Of a stretch of DNA of 64,000 nucleotides, positions 63,832 through 64,000 are shown one piece after another. The notes beneath the pieces were generated by a model that was not told where the DNA came from, searched no databases, and saw nothing but the letters and a program-made list of their open reading frames with translations. This DNA is from Treponema sp. (GTDB lineage Bacteria; Spirochaetota; Spirochaetia; Treponematales; Treponemataceae). Location of the stretch: positions 52,756-116,755 of the forward strand of contig JAEESN010000007.1 in NCBI GenBank assembly GCA_016286365.1. The letters run 5' to 3'. Numbering within the stretch: the stretch's first letter is position 1; every line of letters begins with the position of its first letter. Both the position numbers and the translations under genes were made by a program.

Positions 63832-64000
63832 ATGTCTAGAATGTGTGATATTTGCGGTAAGGCTCCGATGTCAGGAAACAAGGTTAGTAAATCTTACAAT
63901 CATACACGCAGAACATGGAGACCAAATCTTCTTAAGATTAAAGCTCAGTTCGGTGGTACAACAAGAACTATTAACGTATGTACACGTTGTCTCAAAGCTG
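63832..64000 (+). CDS. rpmB: Ribosomal protein L28, 3' end outside the window
   Basis: 56 visible residues: MSRMCDICGKAPMSGNKVSK, NHTRRTWRPNLLKIKAQ, then TRTINVCTRCLKA up to the edge. Zinc-binding form with CDIC and CTRC pairs. AAGGAAGG before the ATG. Component of the 50S exit side; alone here, not beside rpmG. Confidence 0.94.
   Translation, partial: MSRMCDICGKAPMSGNKVSKSYNHTRRTWRPNLLKIKAQFGGTTRTINVCTRCLKA

Noticed and set aside
63486..63881. 131-residue minus-strand open frame over the small RNA B region
   Set aside because: Low-complexity translation across promoters and a GC-rich island; no ribosome site; overlaps the rpmB start.
1..64000. CRISPR array, insertion sequence, prophage or restriction/defence genes
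   Set aside because: No regularly spaced repeats, transposase, integrase, Cas, methylase or toxin/antitoxin patterns were seen.

Overview
The window is a piece of a spirochete chromosome, most likely a gut or rumen type Treponema. Pointers are the AT-rich composition, the rpoB-rpoC-rpsL-rpsG and tuf-S10-spc-alpha gene order, the RpoB rifamycin-site asparagine shared with spirochetes, spirochete-style lipoboxes, a PilZ protein of the Treponema/PlzA type, and the order cNMP-binding protein / murB / cysS / ECF sigma, which I recall from T. pallidum. The genus is inferred, not proven.

Layout. (1) 1-5.9 kb: end of a GldG/DUF4340 ABC-transporter accessory pair, pth, a hibernation-factor-like gene, then hprK-ptsH-lexA-holA. 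(2) 5.9-13.6 kb: a PC4/YdbC-like protein, a lipoprotein/LysM pair, a NUDIX hydrolase, a nucleotide kinase-like protein with a BON-like tail, a phosphatidyltransferase, Hsp20, RadA and serine acetyltransferase. An unannotated small RNA with a consensus promoter and terminator lies between radA and cysE. (3) 13.8-42.6 kb: a nearly continuous block of transcription and translation genes, starting with tRNA-Thr, rpmG, tRNA-Trp, secE and nusG, then L11-L1-L10-L12, rpoBC, S12-S7, tuf, the S10/spc/alpha ribosomal clusters, secY, rpoA and rplQ. It ends with a small zinc-ribbon protein that has a Glu/Ala/Pro tail. fusA, adk and map are missing from the places they often occupy. Structured leaders separate the sub-operons; the largest is about 460 nt before tuf. 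(4) 42.7-48.3 kb: PilZ and TPR proteins, a DUF192 lipoprotein pair, a tandem cNMP-binding protein and murB. (5) 48.4-53.7 kb: cysS, an ECF sigma / anti-sigma / TIG-transglutaminase-like operon and UMP kinase. (6) 53.8-64 kb: a GH73-type lipoprotein, radC, a PEGA protein, HtrA, uvrB, two tandem lipoprotein metallopeptidases, a GH43 glycosidase, a second small-RNA candidate and the start of rpmB.

How it fits together. The core is growth machinery driven by sigma-70-type promoters; several have 16-17 bp spacers, and TATATT -10 boxes recur. Around it sit envelope functions (murB, HtrA, GH73, lipoproteins, ECF sigma), c-di-GMP/cNMP sensing and DNA repair (lexA, radA, radC, uvrB).

Most notable for a second look: two compact small RNAs; a set of genes whose -10 box ends six bases before the start codon with no Shine-Dalgarno, suggesting leaderless mRNAs; the oppositely charged tails of L17 and its zinc-ribbon neighbour; a transglutaminase fold lacking its catalytic cysteine; and a tandem pair of lipoprotein zinc peptidases. 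No CRISPR array, insertion sequence, prophage or obvious defence island was seen.
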